A stretch of DNA of 64,000 bases from Candidatus Gallitreponema excrementavium (GTDB taxonomy: Bacteria > Spirochaetota > Spirochaetia > Treponematales > Treponemataceae): positions 49,429-113,428 of the forward strand of contig JADIMM010000117.1 in NCBI GenBank assembly GCA_017694795.1, read 5' to 3'. How positions within the stretch are numbered: the first letter of the stretch is position 1; every line of letters begins with the position of its first letter. Positions 37,285 through 44,651 of this stretch are shown here, piece after piece. The notes under the pieces are model-generated. The model saw nothing but the letters and a program-made list of their open reading frames with translations, was not told the origin of the DNA and ran no database searches. The position numbers and the translations under genes are program-made.

Positions 37285-38499
37285 ATGATTTTTTTATATA
37301 TAGATCCGGGAACCGGCAGCATGCTTTTTTCGGTTGTCATCGGTTTGGTAGCAACCCTGTATTTTTTATCCAAAGCCTTTATTATAAAGATTAAATTCCT
37401 CATTACTGGAAAGGGAAATATATCAAAGGAGCAAAAAAAGGATATTGTAATTTTCAGCGAAGACAAACGGTATTGGGGAGTTTTTAAACCCGTTATAGAT
37501 GAACTGGAAGCACTGAATGTTCCTGTTACTTATTACAGCCAGGATAAGGATGATCCGTTTTTCCGGGAAAATTATAAGCTGGCAAAGGGTGAATTTATCG
37601 GCAAGGGAAATCTGGGTTTTTCAAAGCTGAATATTCTCGAGGCAAAAATCTGCCTAATGACAACCCCGGGACTTGATGTATACCAGTTAAAACGCTCAAA
37701 GGGTGTGGATTATTACTACCATGTCCTTCATGCAGTTGATGATGCCACAAGCTACAGACTTTTCGGCCTGGATTATTTTGACGGGGTGTTTCTAACAGGT
37801 TCTTACCAGGAAGCCCATATCAGGTTCTTGGAAAAGCTGCGGGGGATCAGGGAAAAGGAACTTGTTGTTGCAGGGTGTACTTATCTTGACAGTCTGGAAA
37901 GCCGGCTTAAAAATTTTGAATCCGGCGGAAACGAAACAACAGTATTGCTTGCACCTTCCTGGGGCCCCAGCGGAATACTCACAAAATACGGAGAAAGCCT
38001 GCTTACACCTCTTGCAGATACCGGTTTTAATATTATCATACGCCCCCACCCCCAGTCCCTTATTTCCGAGAAGAATACGATAGACAGCCTCATGGAAAAA
38101 TATACAGGGGAGAAAATAAGATGGGACTTTAACCGTGAAAACCTGGAATCCCTGGCAAAAGCAAGCATAATGATATCGGATTTTTCCGGGGTAATCTTTG
38201 ATTATGCCTTTCTCTTTGAGAAACCGTTTATTTATGCCAACTGTGATTTTGACATGAGACCCTACGATGCCTATGATGTTCCGGAAACGCCGTGGAAATT
38301 CAGGATACTTAGTGAAATAGGGATTCCACTGGAGGAAAAAAACTTCTGCAACATAAAGGCTGTTATTGAAAAAGGAATAAAGAGTGAAAGCCTGAACCAG
38401 AAAATCCGTGCCGCAAAAGAAACAGCATGGGAGCACAGGGGAGAAGCCGGGAAAATAATTGCTGATAACATTTTAAAAAAACTGGAGAAAATTAATTAA
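37285..38499 (+). CDS. CDP-glycerol glycerophosphotransferase-like (TagB/TagF family)
   Basis: TagB/TagF enzymes build the poly(glycerol- or ribitol-phosphate) chain of teichoic acids from CDP-alcohols at the inner leaflet. The 404-residue protein starts with a membrane helix carrying YIDPGTGSML, then shows the GT-B-like core: a histidine-rich region YYYHVLHAVDD, IIRPHPQS (H255) and MISDFSGVIFDYAFLFEKPFIY (S298-S301), all hallmarks of the Glyphos_transf family. ATG immediately follows the stop of the YidC-sulfatase gene, so the two are co-translated. An inverted-repeat terminator follows at 38550. No CDP-glycerol synthase (TagD) is present in this window, so the activated donor must come from elsewhere. 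Confidence 0.87.
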   Translation: MIFLYIDPGTGSMLFSVVIGLVATLYFLSKAFIIKIKFLITGKGNISKEQKKDIVIFSEDKRYWGVFKPVIDELEALNVPVTYYSQDKDDPFFRENYKLAKGEFIGKGNLGFSKLNILEAKICLMTTPGLDVYQLKRSKGVDYYYHVLHAVDDATSYRLFGLDYFDGVFLTGSYQEAHIRFLEKLRGIREKELVVAGCTYLDSLESRLKNFESGGNETTVLLAPSWGPSGILTKYGESLLTPLADTGFNIIIRPHPQSLISEKNTIDSLMEKYTGEKIRWDFNRENLESLAKASIMISDFSGVIFDYAFLFEKPFIYANCDFDMRPYDAYDVPETPWKFRILSEIGIPLEEKNFCNIKAVIEKGIKSESLNQKIRAAKETAWEHRGEAGKIIADNILKKLEKIN

Positions 38500-38525
38500 A
38501 TTCCATTTATGTTTTAGAGTTTTTT

Positions 38526-38546
38526 GATATAACAAAATGTTATATC
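38526..38546. repeat. Palindrome upstream of the secreted repeat protein gene
   Basis: Perfect nine-base arms GATATAACA and TGTTATATC with a three-base AAA spacer. It lies 34 bases before the -35 box of the next gene and could be an operator for it. Confidence 0.5.
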
Positions 38547-38549
38547 ATA

Positions 38550-38576
38550 TAAAATTAAGCATAATTTTAATTTTTT
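38550..38576 (+). terminator. AT-rich terminator of the YidC-sulfatase/TagF unit
   Basis: Arms TAAAATTA (38550-38557) and TAATTTTA (38562-38569) close a four-base loop and are followed by six T residues. The stem is all A-T, so it is probably weak; it may act with the palindrome just before it. Confidence 0.5.
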
Positions 38577-38579
38577 CAT

Positions 38580-38608
38580 TTGACACAAAAAAACTTATTC
38601 ATTAGCAT
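38580..38608 (+). promoter_or_regulatory. Promoter of the secreted repeat protein gene
   Basis: TTGACA (38580-38585), a 17-base spacer and TAGCAT (38603-38608), giving a leader of about 27 bases that contains the GGGAGG ribosome-binding site. Confidence 0.5.
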
Positions 38609-38641
38609 TGAGTTATAAATATTTTGCTGGGAGGCAATTTT

Positions 38642-39394
38642 ATGAACAAAAAAATTATCTTAGGAATCACTGCACTTTTGTGTGCAGCAACAATTTTTGC
38701 AGCTCCTGTAAAAATTGACGGCTACAACTGGCTTGACATTGCCGTAGCCGATGACGGAACCATCCTTGCCTGCAACACAACAGGAGACATGTATGTTTCT
38801 TCTGATAAGGGTGCAAGCTTTACAAAGGTTGAAGGATACGACGCAGTCAGGGTTTCTATGAACAGTACAGGGACAATGATGGCCCATGTAAACCAGAAAG
38901 GTGATTTGTATTATTCTACAGACAGAGGACAGTCCTGGACAAAATCAAATGCTTACAACATCATGGATGTTTGTGCAACAAGGTCTGTACATTTCACAGT
39001 AAATCTTTCAGGTGAAGTTTATGAGTCAAGAGACATGATGAACTGGACAAAAACAAAAATCAACAATGAAATCAGGGCAGTTTTTGACGGTTGGAAGCTC
39101 GTCACAATCAGCCGTGACAACGGAGAAGCTTATGTCCATGCCTACAAATCAGCCCAGGATATGACATCATACAAGACAGCTTCTTATGATTTTGTTGACC
39201 TCGATGTTGACCCAGACGGAATGATTTTCTGCGTAAACAAGGCAGGAGATGTTTATACAGCTCCCAACAAAGCAGAAGAAGGTCTTGCATTCACAAAAGA
39301 CGAGGATGTTTACAATGTTATTGCAATTTCTGCTTCAAGAAAGTACATTGCTACAGTAAACAAAGAAGGAAATGCATATCTTGAAACAAGATAA
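38642..39394 (+). CDS. Secreted propeller-like repeat protein
   Basis: A 250-residue protein with a clean signal peptide (MNKKIILGITALLCAATIFAA). The mature part consists of about five repeats of roughly 40-45 residues with a W/Y-x-D-I-A..DDGTI..N..GD-Y-S-D-G pattern (LDIAVADDGTILACNTTGDMY and VDLDVDPDGMIFCVNKAGDVY are clear copies), like BNR or tectonin-type propeller blades. GGGAGG lies upstream of the ATG at 38642. It has its own promoter and terminator, and its codons favour C-ending tyrosine and asparagine codons more than neighbours do, which suggests high expression. The fold suggests carbohydrate or protein binding in the periplasm or on the surface. Confidence 0.8.
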   Translation: MNKKIILGITALLCAATIFAAPVKIDGYNWLDIAVADDGTILACNTTGDMYVSSDKGASFTKVEGYDAVRVSMNSTGTMMAHVNQKGDLYYSTDRGQSWTKSNAYNIMDVCATRSVHFTVNLSGEVYESRDMMNWTKTKINNEIRAVFDGWKLVTISRDNGEAYVHAYKSAQDMTSYKTASYDFVDLDVDPDGMIFCVNKAGDVYTAPNKAEEGLAFTKDEDVYNVIAISASRKYIATVNKEGNAYLETR

Positions 39395-39421
39395 TTTACA
39401 TTAAGTAGTTATTTTGCTTTT

Positions 39422-39470
39422 AAAAGCCGCCGGTGTTTATTCCATGAATGACACAACGGCGGCTTTTTTT
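39422..39470 (+). terminator. Strong terminator after the secreted repeat protein gene
   Basis: AAAAGCCGCCG (39422-39432) pairs with CGGCGGCTTTT (39457-39467); an inner GTGT/ACAC pairing extends the stem, and the T-run continues to 39470. Confidence 0.93.
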
Positions 39471-39522
39471 GTCCGCAATATCCCCTGATAGGGCAAAATC
39501 CCAATTAAATTATTGTTTTGCC

Positions 39523-39551
39523 TTGTTATACGAACGGTAATATGTTAGTAT
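39523..39551 (+). promoter_or_regulatory. Promoter of the polysaccharide export operon
   Basis: TTGTTA (39523-39528), a 17-base spacer and TAGTAT (39546-39551). Directly after it, TTAGCC (39551-39556) and GGCTAA (39568-39573) form a six-base-pair hairpin around the expected transcription start, either an operator or an early RNA hairpin. Confidence 0.45.
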
Positions 39552-39587
39552 TAGCCATTATAAAAACGGCTAATCACAAGGATTAAA

Positions 39588-40451
39588 ATGACTAAGGAAG
39601 TAGAAAATACAAGGGAAAAATGGGACTTGATACTTGAACCCAAAAATAAACTTCTCGACTTAAAAATCAGGGAGATAATCAGATACCGTGATTTGGTCTT
39701 TATGTTTGTAAAGAGGGATTTTGCAACGGCCTATAAGCAGACAATTCTGGGCCCCCTTTGGTATATAATACAACCACTGGTTTCTACAATCATGTACACC
39801 TTTGTTTTCGGTAATCTTGCAAATATCGGAACTGACGGAATCCCTTACATTCTGTTTTACTACGGCGGAACGATGCTCTGGACATATTTTTCTTCCACCT
39901 TTACCAGTGCATCTTCTGTTTTTACCACAAACTCCGCCATGTTCGGCAAGGTATATTTTCCACGTCTGACAGTACCTATTTCAACCACAATAGGGCACAT
40001 AATAAAACTTGCAATACAATTTGCAACCCTGTTGGTTTTTTACTTCTACTACATGATAAAGGGAAGTCCCATACAGCCGTCCTGGTGGGTACTGGCCTTT
40101 CCCCTGCTGATAATATGGATAGGCTTTCTGGGATGTGGATTGGGTATGATTATTTCGGCACTGACAACAAAATACAGGGATTTAAACCAGCTGGTAACAT
40201 TCGGTATTTCCCTTGCAATGTACGCCACGCCCATCGTATACCCTCTCTCGGAGGCTCCGGCCAATCTGGAATGGGTGTTTTACATAAATCCCATGAGTGC
40301 CCCTGTTGAACTTTTCAGAATCTGGTTTTACGGAGCAGGAAATGTTCCCGGTGACATGATTGCCCTCAGCCTGGGTATGACTGCGTTTTTCTTTTTTATA
40401 GGTTTGGTTCTTTTTAACCGTAACGAACGTACCTTTGTTGACGTAATTTAA
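39588..40451 (+). CDS. wzm: ABC-2 type polysaccharide export permease (Wzm/TagG-like)
   Basis: Permease of an ABC exporter that flips a completed, lipid-linked polysaccharide across the inner membrane. The 287-residue protein has a cytoplasmic N-terminal helix (LRDLVFMFVKRDFATAYKQT type), then six helices; ILGPLWYIIQPLVSTIMYTFVFG is the classic Wzm/KpsM/TagG start, and YRDLNQLVTFGISLAMYATPIVYPLS is the conserved loop and helix. Its ATPase partner is encoded at 46317. The gene opens the operon and starts about 36 bases after the promoter. Confidence 0.93.
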   Translation: MTKEVENTREKWDLILEPKNKLLDLKIREIIRYRDLVFMFVKRDFATAYKQTILGPLWYIIQPLVSTIMYTFVFGNLANIGTDGIPYILFYYGGTMLWTYFSSTFTSASSVFTTNSAMFGKVYFPRLTVPISTTIGHIIKLAIQFATLLVFYFYYMIKGSPIQPSWWVLAFPLLIIWIGFLGCGLGMIISALTTKYRDLNQLVTFGISLAMYATPIVYPLSEAPANLEWVFYINPMSAPVELFRIWFYGAGNVPGDMIALSLGMTAFFFFIGLVLFNRNERTFVDVI

Positions 40452-40462
40452 GGGGGTGGAAA

Positions 40463-42298
40463 ATGCAAAGTATTATACTTGCCGCCGGAATGGGGAAAAG
40501 ACTGAAAAAATACACGAAAGACGGAACAAAATGTATGGTTCCGGTAAACGGAAAACCAATTATTGACTACACCCTCGAATCCCTTTCAAAGGCAGGAATA
40601 AAAAAAATTACAGTGGTAATAGGATACAAGGGAGAAAAGCTAAAAAATTACATCAAGGATAAATATTCATATCTGGAAATTAACTTCATAGAAAACCCCG
40701 TTTATGACAAGACAAACAACATATATTCCCTTTTTTTGGCAAAGGATGTTCTTGTTGAGGACGATACAATCCTTTTGGAAAGCGACCTTGTCTTTAAACC
40801 GGAAATAATATCCGACCTTGTAAATTCATGTGAAGAAAACCTTGCAGTACTCTCCCCTTTTGAAAGCTGGATGGACGGTACTGTTGCCCTTATAGACGGA
40901 GAAAACAATATATCGGGACTAATCGGAAAAGAGAATTTCAATTGGGAAAATAAAAACGAGTACTACAAAACAGTTAACATTTACAAGTTTTCAAAAGATT
41001 TCAGCAGAAAATACTACATTCCTTTTCTACAGGCTTATATCGAATCTTACGGCAAGAATGAATATTACGAGCAGGTTCTCAAAGTCATTGCATTTTTAGA
41101 CAGCACAAACCTGAAAGCCCACATTGTAGACGGTAAAAACTGGTACGAAATAGATGACGGGGCTGACCTCTCCATAGCCGAAAGCAGATTTGCCCCCCCA
41201 GAAAAAAAGCGCGAAAAGATGCAGAAAAGGTACGGGGGTTACTGGAGATTTCCTGAAATACTGGACTTTTGTTACCTGGTTAATCCCTACTTTCCCCCTA
41301 AAACCCTGGTGGAAGAACTGAAAAATAATTTTGATATGCTCTTGACACAGTATCCATCCGGAGCAGCAGAACAGAGCCTTTTGGCAGGTAAAATTTTTAA
41401 CATACCGGAAGAAAACGTAATCGTCGGAAACGGGGCTGCGGAGCTGATTTCCGCATTGTCGGTTTACACCGGGAAAAAGATTCTTGTTCCCTACCCTACA
41501 TTCAACGAGTATTCGGAACGCTTTGCCAAGGTTTCGGGAGATGATTCTGTTGTCCGGATAAATACCGCAGAAAATGCTTTTGAGTATTCGGACAAGGAAA
41601 TATTAAGGTGTCTGGAAAAGAACCCCGGAGTTAAAACCGTTCTCCTTATCAATCCGGATAACCCCTCAGGAAATTTTATTCAAAAAAAACAGGTTCTTGA
41701 TTTGCTTACGGAACTGGATAAAAGAAATATAGTCCTTATTTTTGACGAATCTTTTATTGATTTTGCCGAAGAAAATATTAAATACACCCTGATTGATGAT
41801 GAAATACTTTGTAAATTCAATAACCTTATTGTAGTAAAAAGTATTTCCAAAAGCTACGGGGTTCCGGGAATAAGGCTCGGAATCCTGGCTTCAGGAAACA
41901 CTGAATTAATTGCAAAACTAAAGAAAGAAATCCCGATATGGAATATTAATTCATTGGGGGAAAATTTCCTTCAGATATATGAAAAGTATAGCAAAAAATA
42001 TTCCGAAGCCTGCCTGAAAATTGCCAGAGAAAGACAGAGGTTTTCAGGGTTACTTTCCACCCTGAAAGGCGTAAAAGTATATAAAAGCCAGGCAAATTAT
42101 CTTTTATGCAGACTGGACTGTCTTAAAGCCACAGAGCTTACAGACATACTGTTATCCCGGTACAACATTTTTATAAAAGATTTATCTGCAAAGGCAGGGT
42201 TCCCCAAGGGTGAATTTGTCAGAATTGCTGTACGGAACAGGACTGATAACGACAGGCTGCTGGCTGCAATGAAAGATATTTTATCAAATTTAGAATAG
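40463..42298 (+). CDS. Nucleotidylyltransferase-aminotransferase fusion
   Basis: A 611-residue two-domain enzyme. Residues 1-245 are a LicC-type nucleotidylyltransferase (IILAAGMGKRLKKYTKDGTKCMVPVNGKPII, read as separate blocks), a family that loads CTP onto phosphocholine or similar phospho-alcohols. Residues about 257-611 are a HisC/CobD-type fold-I PLP enzyme (RYGGYWRFPE, GNGAAELISAL, NPDNPSGN and PLP lysine K463 in SISKSYGVPGIRLG). CobD decarboxylates phosphothreonine; by analogy this domain could make an amino-alcohol phosphate that the first domain activates with CTP. Treponema denticola is reported to have a fused nucleotidyltransferase-transaminase (PntC) for aminoethylphosphonate, an alternative reading. 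LicD at 47533 is the likely downstream transferase. Confidence 0.87.
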   Translation: MQSIILAAGMGKRLKKYTKDGTKCMVPVNGKPIIDYTLESLSKAGIKKITVVIGYKGEKLKNYIKDKYSYLEINFIENPVYDKTNNIYSLFLAKDVLVEDDTILLESDLVFKPEIISDLVNSCEENLAVLSPFESWMDGTVALIDGENNISGLIGKENFNWENKNEYYKTVNIYKFSKDFSRKYYIPFLQAYIESYGKNEYYEQVLKVIAFLDSTNLKAHIVDGKNWYEIDDGADLSIAESRFAPPEKKREKMQKRYGGYWRFPEILDFCYLVNPYFPPKTLVEELKNNFDMLLTQYPSGAAEQSLLAGKIFNIPEENVIVGNGAAELISALSVYTGKKILVPYPTFNEYSERFAKVSGDDSVVRINTAENAFEYSDKEILRCLEKNPGVKTVLLINPDNPSGNFIQKKQVLDLLTELDKRNIVLIFDESFIDFAEENIKYTLIDDEILCKFNNLIVVKSISKSYGVPGIRLGILASGNTELIAKLKKEIPIWNINSLGENFLQIYEKYSKKYSEACLKIARERQRFSGLLSTLKGVKVYKSQANYLLCRLDCLKATELTDILLSRYNIFIKDLSAKAGFPKGEFVRIAVRNRTDNDRLLAAMKDILSNLE

Positions 42299-42345
42299 TC
42301 TATGTGCAGAGTTATTTGTTATATTTTATCCAGAGGAGAATTGTG

Positions 42346-43392
42346 ATGCTAATAAGTATACTTATTTCATTTTTTACAGCACTTATTCTTATCCCGGTAA
42401 TTATAGCACTTTGCAAAAAATTCAAAATATACGACACTATTAATTCCAGAAAGGTACACAAAGGAAACATACCCAGACTAGGAGGACTGGGATTTGTAAC
42501 TGCTTTTACCATAGGTTCCGTGTATTATCTTGTCACACAGGCCCCCGGATCCTGGTCAAGACTTGTCTCTATGATAGTTGCAGGAATAATAATTTTTGTT
42601 TTCGGCGTTATTGATGATTTTAAGGAAATGAAAGGAAAATTAAAATTCATCATCCAGGCTGTGGCAGCCATAGTCGTAGTTATTGCCGGATACAGGTTTA
42701 AAAACATTTTCGGGCTTGAACTGGGCTGGGCAGGATACCCCCTGACATTCTGCTGGATAATCGGGGTTATAAACTCTTTCAACCTTATAGACGGCATAGA
42801 CGGATTATGCGGCGGGCTTTCATTTTTAATTTTCATTACCATTGGAGTCATAGAACTCCCTACCTCCCCAACCACCGGAAGCCTTGCGTTTATAATGGCA
42901 GGGGCACTGCTGGGATTTTTAATATTTAACAAACCCACTGCAAAAATCTTTATGGGGGACGGGGGCTCCCAGTTTCTTGGCTTTTTAATTGCAGTACTCC
43001 CGCTTTATGAAAATGTTTCAAACAATGAGCCGAATAAATTTGCCATGATTGCCCTTCTGGCAGCAGTACCGATTTTTGACTGCATCGCTGCAATGTGGCG
43101 CAGGACAAGAGAAAAACGCTCCTTTTTTGACGCCGATAAAGCCCACCTGCACCATAAACTGATGAATTTAGGCTATCACGTACCACAGATACTGATTTTA
43201 CTCTACAGCATCCAGTTTTTTTTATGCTTTATGGTTTATCTCTCGGATTTTATCGGAGGGAAAACAGGGGTATTGATTCTATGTGCCGGATTTATCGCCA
43301 TGACCCTGTTTTTTACACTTATACATTATACGAACAAGGCGGTTCTTGCCAGTAAAAAACCGGGATACAAAAGCGATATTGATAAATACTGA
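42346..43392 (+). CDS. WecA/MraY-like undecaprenyl-phosphate glycosyl-1-phosphate transferase
   Basis: This family attaches the first sugar-1-phosphate to undecaprenyl phosphate and so starts polysaccharide chains. The 348-residue protein has about ten helices and the diagnostic cytoplasmic motifs: RKVHKGNIPRLGG near the N-terminus, VFGVIDDFKEM, NSFNLIDGIDGLCGG and MGDGGSQFLGF, plus a histidine-rich loop with KAHLHHKL. I chose the ATG at 42346, which has GAGGAG eight bases upstream, over the frame start at 42304. It follows the fusion enzyme gene by 47 bases. Confidence 0.93.
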   Translation: MLISILISFFTALILIPVIIALCKKFKIYDTINSRKVHKGNIPRLGGLGFVTAFTIGSVYYLVTQAPGSWSRLVSMIVAGIIIFVFGVIDDFKEMKGKLKFIIQAVAAIVVVIAGYRFKNIFGLELGWAGYPLTFCWIIGVINSFNLIDGIDGLCGGLSFLIFITIGVIELPTSPTTGSLAFIMAGALLGFLIFNKPTAKIFMGDGGSQFLGFLIAVLPLYENVSNNEPNKFAMIALLAAVPIFDCIAAMWRRTREKRSFFDADKAHLHHKLMNLGYHVPQILILLYSIQFFLCFMVYLSDFIGGKTGVLILCAGFIAMTLFFTLIHYTNKAVLASKKPGYKSDIDKY

Positions 43393-43417
43393 TTTTATAA
43401 TAAGTTACCCTGAAAGA

Positions 43418-43446
43418 TTGACGATTTTTGCCTGATGGTATAAACT
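43418..43446 (+). promoter_or_regulatory. Promoter before the Wzz-like gene
   Basis: TTGACG (43418-43423) with TAAACT at 43441-43446 (17-base spacer), overlapping TATAAA at 43439. The leader to 43616 is about 165 bases long and structured. Confidence 0.45.
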
Positions 43447-43516
43447 CATGTATAAAATGGGCGTCTGTGTATTTGATATACCCTGTTTCGGCGGGATATT
43501 AAAAAGATGCCGGAAA

Positions 43517-43566
43517 ATCATGCTCCGGGACTCTTTTAGAGAGCCTCCGGCGTTTTGTGCCCATCC
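43517..43566 (+). other. Structured leader hairpin, possible attenuator
   Basis: Within the leader, GCCGGA (about 43509) and TCCGGC (about 43548) are complementary and enclose a second stem made of GG-CTCT with AGAG-CC around a short TTTAG loop. GTTTTGTG follows directly, resembling a weak intrinsic terminator. A terminator inside the leader would be a natural target for the NusG-paralogue encoded at 9140, but no experiment or conserved element supports that here. Coordinates are approximate to a few bases. Confidence 0.35.
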
Positions 43567-43616
43567 AGGAAAAACAGGGCAAACAACCTGTAACAACAAT
43601 AGAACAAGGACTTTAA

Positions 43617-44651
43617 ATGCAGAATAAAAAAGATCCGGAAGGAATCACACCGGAACCACAGGATGACGAAGTATCATTACTGGACCTTTTGGCTGTCATG
43701 TGGAAAAGAAAACGGCTTATAATCTCAATAACCGTAATCGCCATGGTTTTTATCGTAATTTTCAGTATAATCTCCCTGGTTCTTCCTCCTGAAAAATCTT
43801 TTCTTCCAAATGAGTATACGCCGCAGGCACATATGCTTATCAATGACAACTCCAGCCAGGGAAGCAGTCTTTCTTCCCTGATAAATTCTTCGGGGCTGGG
43901 AGGACTTGCCAGCCTGGCAGGAATTTCAGCCTCGGCTGAAAGTTCAAACAGTGCCCTGGCAGGCTTTATTACTAGTTCCAACACCTTTCTGGATGCGGTA
44001 ATAAATGAGTTTGACCTTATAGACAGATACAAAATAAAGAAAAATCCAAAAGCAGAAAGCCGGAAAGCACTAAAAAAAGTATTGGTGAGTTCTTCTGATG
44101 ATGAAACCGGTGTTTTTACCATAAGCTTTACGGATATTGACCCGGTTTTTGCAGCTGAAGTAGTCAATTTCAGTGTAGATTACATGGAAAAAATATTTGA
44201 GAATATAGGATTGGATAAAAATCTGTTGGAAAAGAAGAACCTGGAAGATAACATAGAATCCAGTTACAACGAAATCCTGAGATTACAGAAAGAGATACAC
44301 AAACTGGAACAGTCTGTTTCTTCGGTTACATCTGTACGGGATATTCCTTCGATTACATTGGATACAGAAATGCTCAGACTTGAAGTAAAAGCCCAGGAAA
44401 CAGTATACACACAGCTGAAAGCCCAGTACGAAATCCTTAAAGTAACCCTTGCCAGCGAACGGCCTGTATTCCAGATACTGGAAAGAGCCGAAGTTCCGGA
44501 TCAAAAATCAGGACCGTCAAGAGGTATGCTGTGCATAATTGTAACTTTTGCAGCGGGCTTTTTTTCTGTTTTTTTAGCATTTTTGCTTAATGCCATTGAC
44601 AACATAAAAAAAGACCCACAGGCTATGGCAAAATTAAAAGGAGAAAAATAG
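43617..44651 (+). CDS. Wzz/KpsE-type polysaccharide co-polymerase
   Basis: Proteins of this class control chain length or couple the inner-membrane exporter to the outer-membrane channel. The 344-residue product has a membrane helix at about 36-57 (LIISITVIAMVFIVIFSII), a periplasmic domain with a GNVR-like segment and a coiled coil at about 205-245, and a second helix near the C-terminus (about 308-330), with both ends cytoplasmic. No tyrosine-kinase domain is attached. The stop codon shares one base with the GTG of the exporter gene, so the two are coupled. Confidence 0.88.
   Translation: MQNKKDPEGITPEPQDDEVSLLDLLAVMWKRKRLIISITVIAMVFIVIFSIISLVLPPEKSFLPNEYTPQAHMLINDNSSQGSSLSSLINSSGLGGLASLAGISASAESSNSALAGFITSSNTFLDAVINEFDLIDRYKIKKNPKAESRKALKKVLVSSSDDETGVFTISFTDIDPVFAAEVVNFSVDYMEKIFENIGLDKNLLEKKNLEDNIESSYNEILRLQKEIHKLEQSVSSVTSVRDIPSITLDTEMLRLEVKAQETVYTQLKAQYEILKVTLASERPVFQILERAEVPDQKSGPSRGMLCIIVTFAAGFFSVFLAFLLNAIDNIKKDPQAMAKLKGEK

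Noticed and set aside
37792..38436. Open frame of 214 codons on the minus strand
   Set aside because: Antisense to the TagF-like gene, rich in C and F without domains; a coding shadow.
40463..42298. Assignment of the fusion as a proven phosphonate (PntC) enzyme
   Set aside because: The PLP domain looks like HisC/CobD rather than the PhnW class, and no phosphonate-forming genes are in the window; kept only as an alternative.
43613..44167. Open frame of 184 codons on the minus strand
   Set aside because: Antisense to the Wzz-like gene, whose motifs and coupling are clear.
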